Position numbers and translations under genes: made by a program. Below are positions 63,041 through 64,000 of a DNA stretch of 64,000 bases, one piece after another. Numbering within the stretch: position 1 is the stretch's first letter; each line of letters starts with the position of its first letter. The notes beneath the pieces were generated by a model. The model made no database searches, was not told where the DNA came from, and saw nothing but the letters and a program-made list of their open reading frames with translations. The DNA is taken from positions 4,811,164 to 4,875,163 of the forward strand of contig NZ_CP037452.1 of assembly GCF_007754425.1 (NCBI RefSeq), in the 5' to 3' direction. Origin of the DNA: Gimesia fumaroli (GTDB taxonomy: Bacteria; Planctomycetota; Planctomycetia; Planctomycetales; Planctomycetaceae).

Positions 63041-64000
63041 TCAGGGCACTTTCGGCAGCATCGGTTTATTCGTTCCTTTTTCGACCGGGTATTGCGCATC
63101 ATGCTGCTTCATGCTTTTGACGAGTGCCTTCATCATACGTTTGAGCCGCTTCGGTTCTGATTCTGCCAGGTTATGCTGCTCAAAGGGATCTTCCGCCAGA
63201 TTGTAAAGTTGATAATGGGAGCCTTCCGATTCTTTGGAAGGAACATAGTGATAAATCACTTTCCAGTCCCCGATGCGAAGCGTGGTGAAGTAACTACTAC
63301 GGTGCGGCGAATGTGGATAATGCATCAGGAAGACTTCCTGTCGCGATTTGTCCCGATCGCCGAGCAACAGTTTGTTGAGCCGTTTTCCGTCCACTGTGTA
63401 TTTCTCAGGAGCTTTAACGTCGGTAATTTCCAAAATGGTTGGGAACAGATCCTGAACCGCAGCAACCTGAGGCTGAATCACATCTGCGGGAATCGGCAAC
63501 TGTTTCTGAAATGGGTTATTGGGATTTGGTTTCGCCCAGGCCGCGATGAACGGCACACGCATGCCCCCTTCATAGTGGGCGCCTTTCTTACCTCGCAGCG
63601 GCGCAGCACAAGCAACGGCATGCTGATGCCCCAGTGGTGCATCGGAGCCGTTGTCTCCCAGGAAGAAGATCAGCGTATTTTCGGCAACGCCCAGTGCATC
63701 GAGTTGTTTCATGATATCGCCCAGCGATTTGTCCATACCCTCAATCAACGTGGCAAATGCCTGCGCATTTTTCGGTTTTCCCGAATCCTGATAATGGTCG
63801 GCAAATCGGGGATCGGAATCAAAGGGCGCATGCACCGCGTATTGCGCCATATAAAGGTAAAACGGTTGGTCGGCTTTGACGGCAGACGCGAGAGCGGCAT
63901 TGGCTTCAATCGTGATTGCTTCCGTCAGAAAGATATCGGTGCCATGATATTTCCCCAGGTGTGGTACAGCGTGATGTGCGCGTCGTGTGCCGAGTCCGAA
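63041..64000 (-). CDS. Sulfatase, N-terminal part cut by the window end
   Basis: The frame is open from the window end, at least 50 codons upstream of the internal methionine at 63850, to the stop at 63041. The visible part has the sulfatase elements FYLYMAQYAVHAPF, IFFLGDNGSDAPLG and RVPFIAAWAKPNPN, then the C-terminal SDVKAPEKYTVDGKRL-like domain. The FGly motif and metal aspartates lie outside the window. It is an exported-type sulfatase by similarity to the gene at 45556. The two sulfatases are not adjacent and differ in sequence. Confidence 0.92.
   Translation of the reverse strand, partial: FGLGTRRAHHAVPHLGKYHGTDIFLTEAITIEANAALASAVKADQPFYLYMAQYAVHAPFDSDPRFADHYQDSGKPKNAQAFATLIEGMDKSLGDIMKQLDALGVAENTLIFFLGDNGSDAPLGHQHAVACAAPLRGKKGAHYEGGMRVPFIAAWAKPNPNNPFQKQLPIPADVIQPQVAAVQDLFPTILEITDVKAPEKYTVDGKRLNKLLLGDRDKSRQEVFLMHYPHSPHRSSYFTTLRIGDWKVIYHYVPSKESEGSHYQLYNLAEDPFEQHNLAESEPKRLKRMMKALVKSMKQHDAQYPVEKGTNKPMLPKVP

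Overview
The window looks like chromosome from a planctomycete, probably of the Gimesia/Rubinisphaera-like Planctomycetaceae (inferred from gene content; no rRNA is present to confirm it). The signature families are a DUF1559 protein with a prepilin-type N-terminus, two Tat-exported DUF1501 proteins, a PVC-type CxxCH cytochrome fused to a beta-propeller and HEAT repeats, formylglycine-type sulfatases, an ECF sigma factor paired with a Ser/Thr kinase, and two BlaI/M56-peptidase pairs. I see no rRNA, tRNA, insertion sequence, integrase, prophage or CRISPR array. Most genes stand alone or in pairs. Core genes are few (lepA).

Layout. 0-7 kb: a hypothetical protein, a Nudix hydrolase, an ECF sigma factor/kinase operon whose kinase ends in an FGE-like domain, a Cys-rich secreted protein and a DUF1559 protein, followed by an AT-rich gap. 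7-15 kb: an alpha/beta hydrolase without its histidine, DUF1501, the PVC cytochrome, a convergent NHL propeller, and a beta-lactamase-fold protein without its catalytic motifs. 15-26 kb: small hypotheticals, a HEAT-repeat protein, a Gfo/Idh/MocA oxidoreductase, a MacB-like ABC exporter pair, a prolyl-hydroxylase-like dioxygenase among hypotheticals (one DUF4303), a stand-alone secretin domain on a coiled coil, and an orphan secreted protein. 26-34 kb: lepA, the first BlaI/M56 system (minus strand), and a membrane protein with a Pro/Asn linker. 34-42 kb: secreted hypotheticals, an exported Nudix protein, a Tat-exported sugar isomerase-like protein, a TlpA-like thioredoxin, a CNNM/CorC-type protein, membrane proteins, and a lipoprotein beta-carbonic anhydrase. 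43-47 kb: an operon of UPF0261, TIM-barrel and EthD genes, then a sulfatase. 47-52 kb: the second BlaI/M56 system, with a 1449-aa M56 protein. 52-64 kb: DUF1501, a three-gene overlapping HNH cluster, a zinc-ribbon protein, an esterase broken by a nonsense codon, an ECF sigma factor overlapping a polytopic membrane protein, small proteins, and a sulfatase cut by the window end.

The strongest systems-level signal is the pair of BlaI/M56 loci. Each has a consensus -35 box (TTGACA), a 17-bp spacer that contains a BlaI-type palindrome, and a second palindrome about two helical turns away over the presumed transcription start. In both, the M56 peptidase carries a very long C-terminal region of carboxypeptidase-regulatory/Ig-like repeats instead of a penicillin-binding sensor. 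This suggests proteolysis-driven derepression responding to something other than beta-lactams. A second theme is decay or repurposing of serine-hydrolase folds: three genes in the window have lost catalytic residues or are interrupted.
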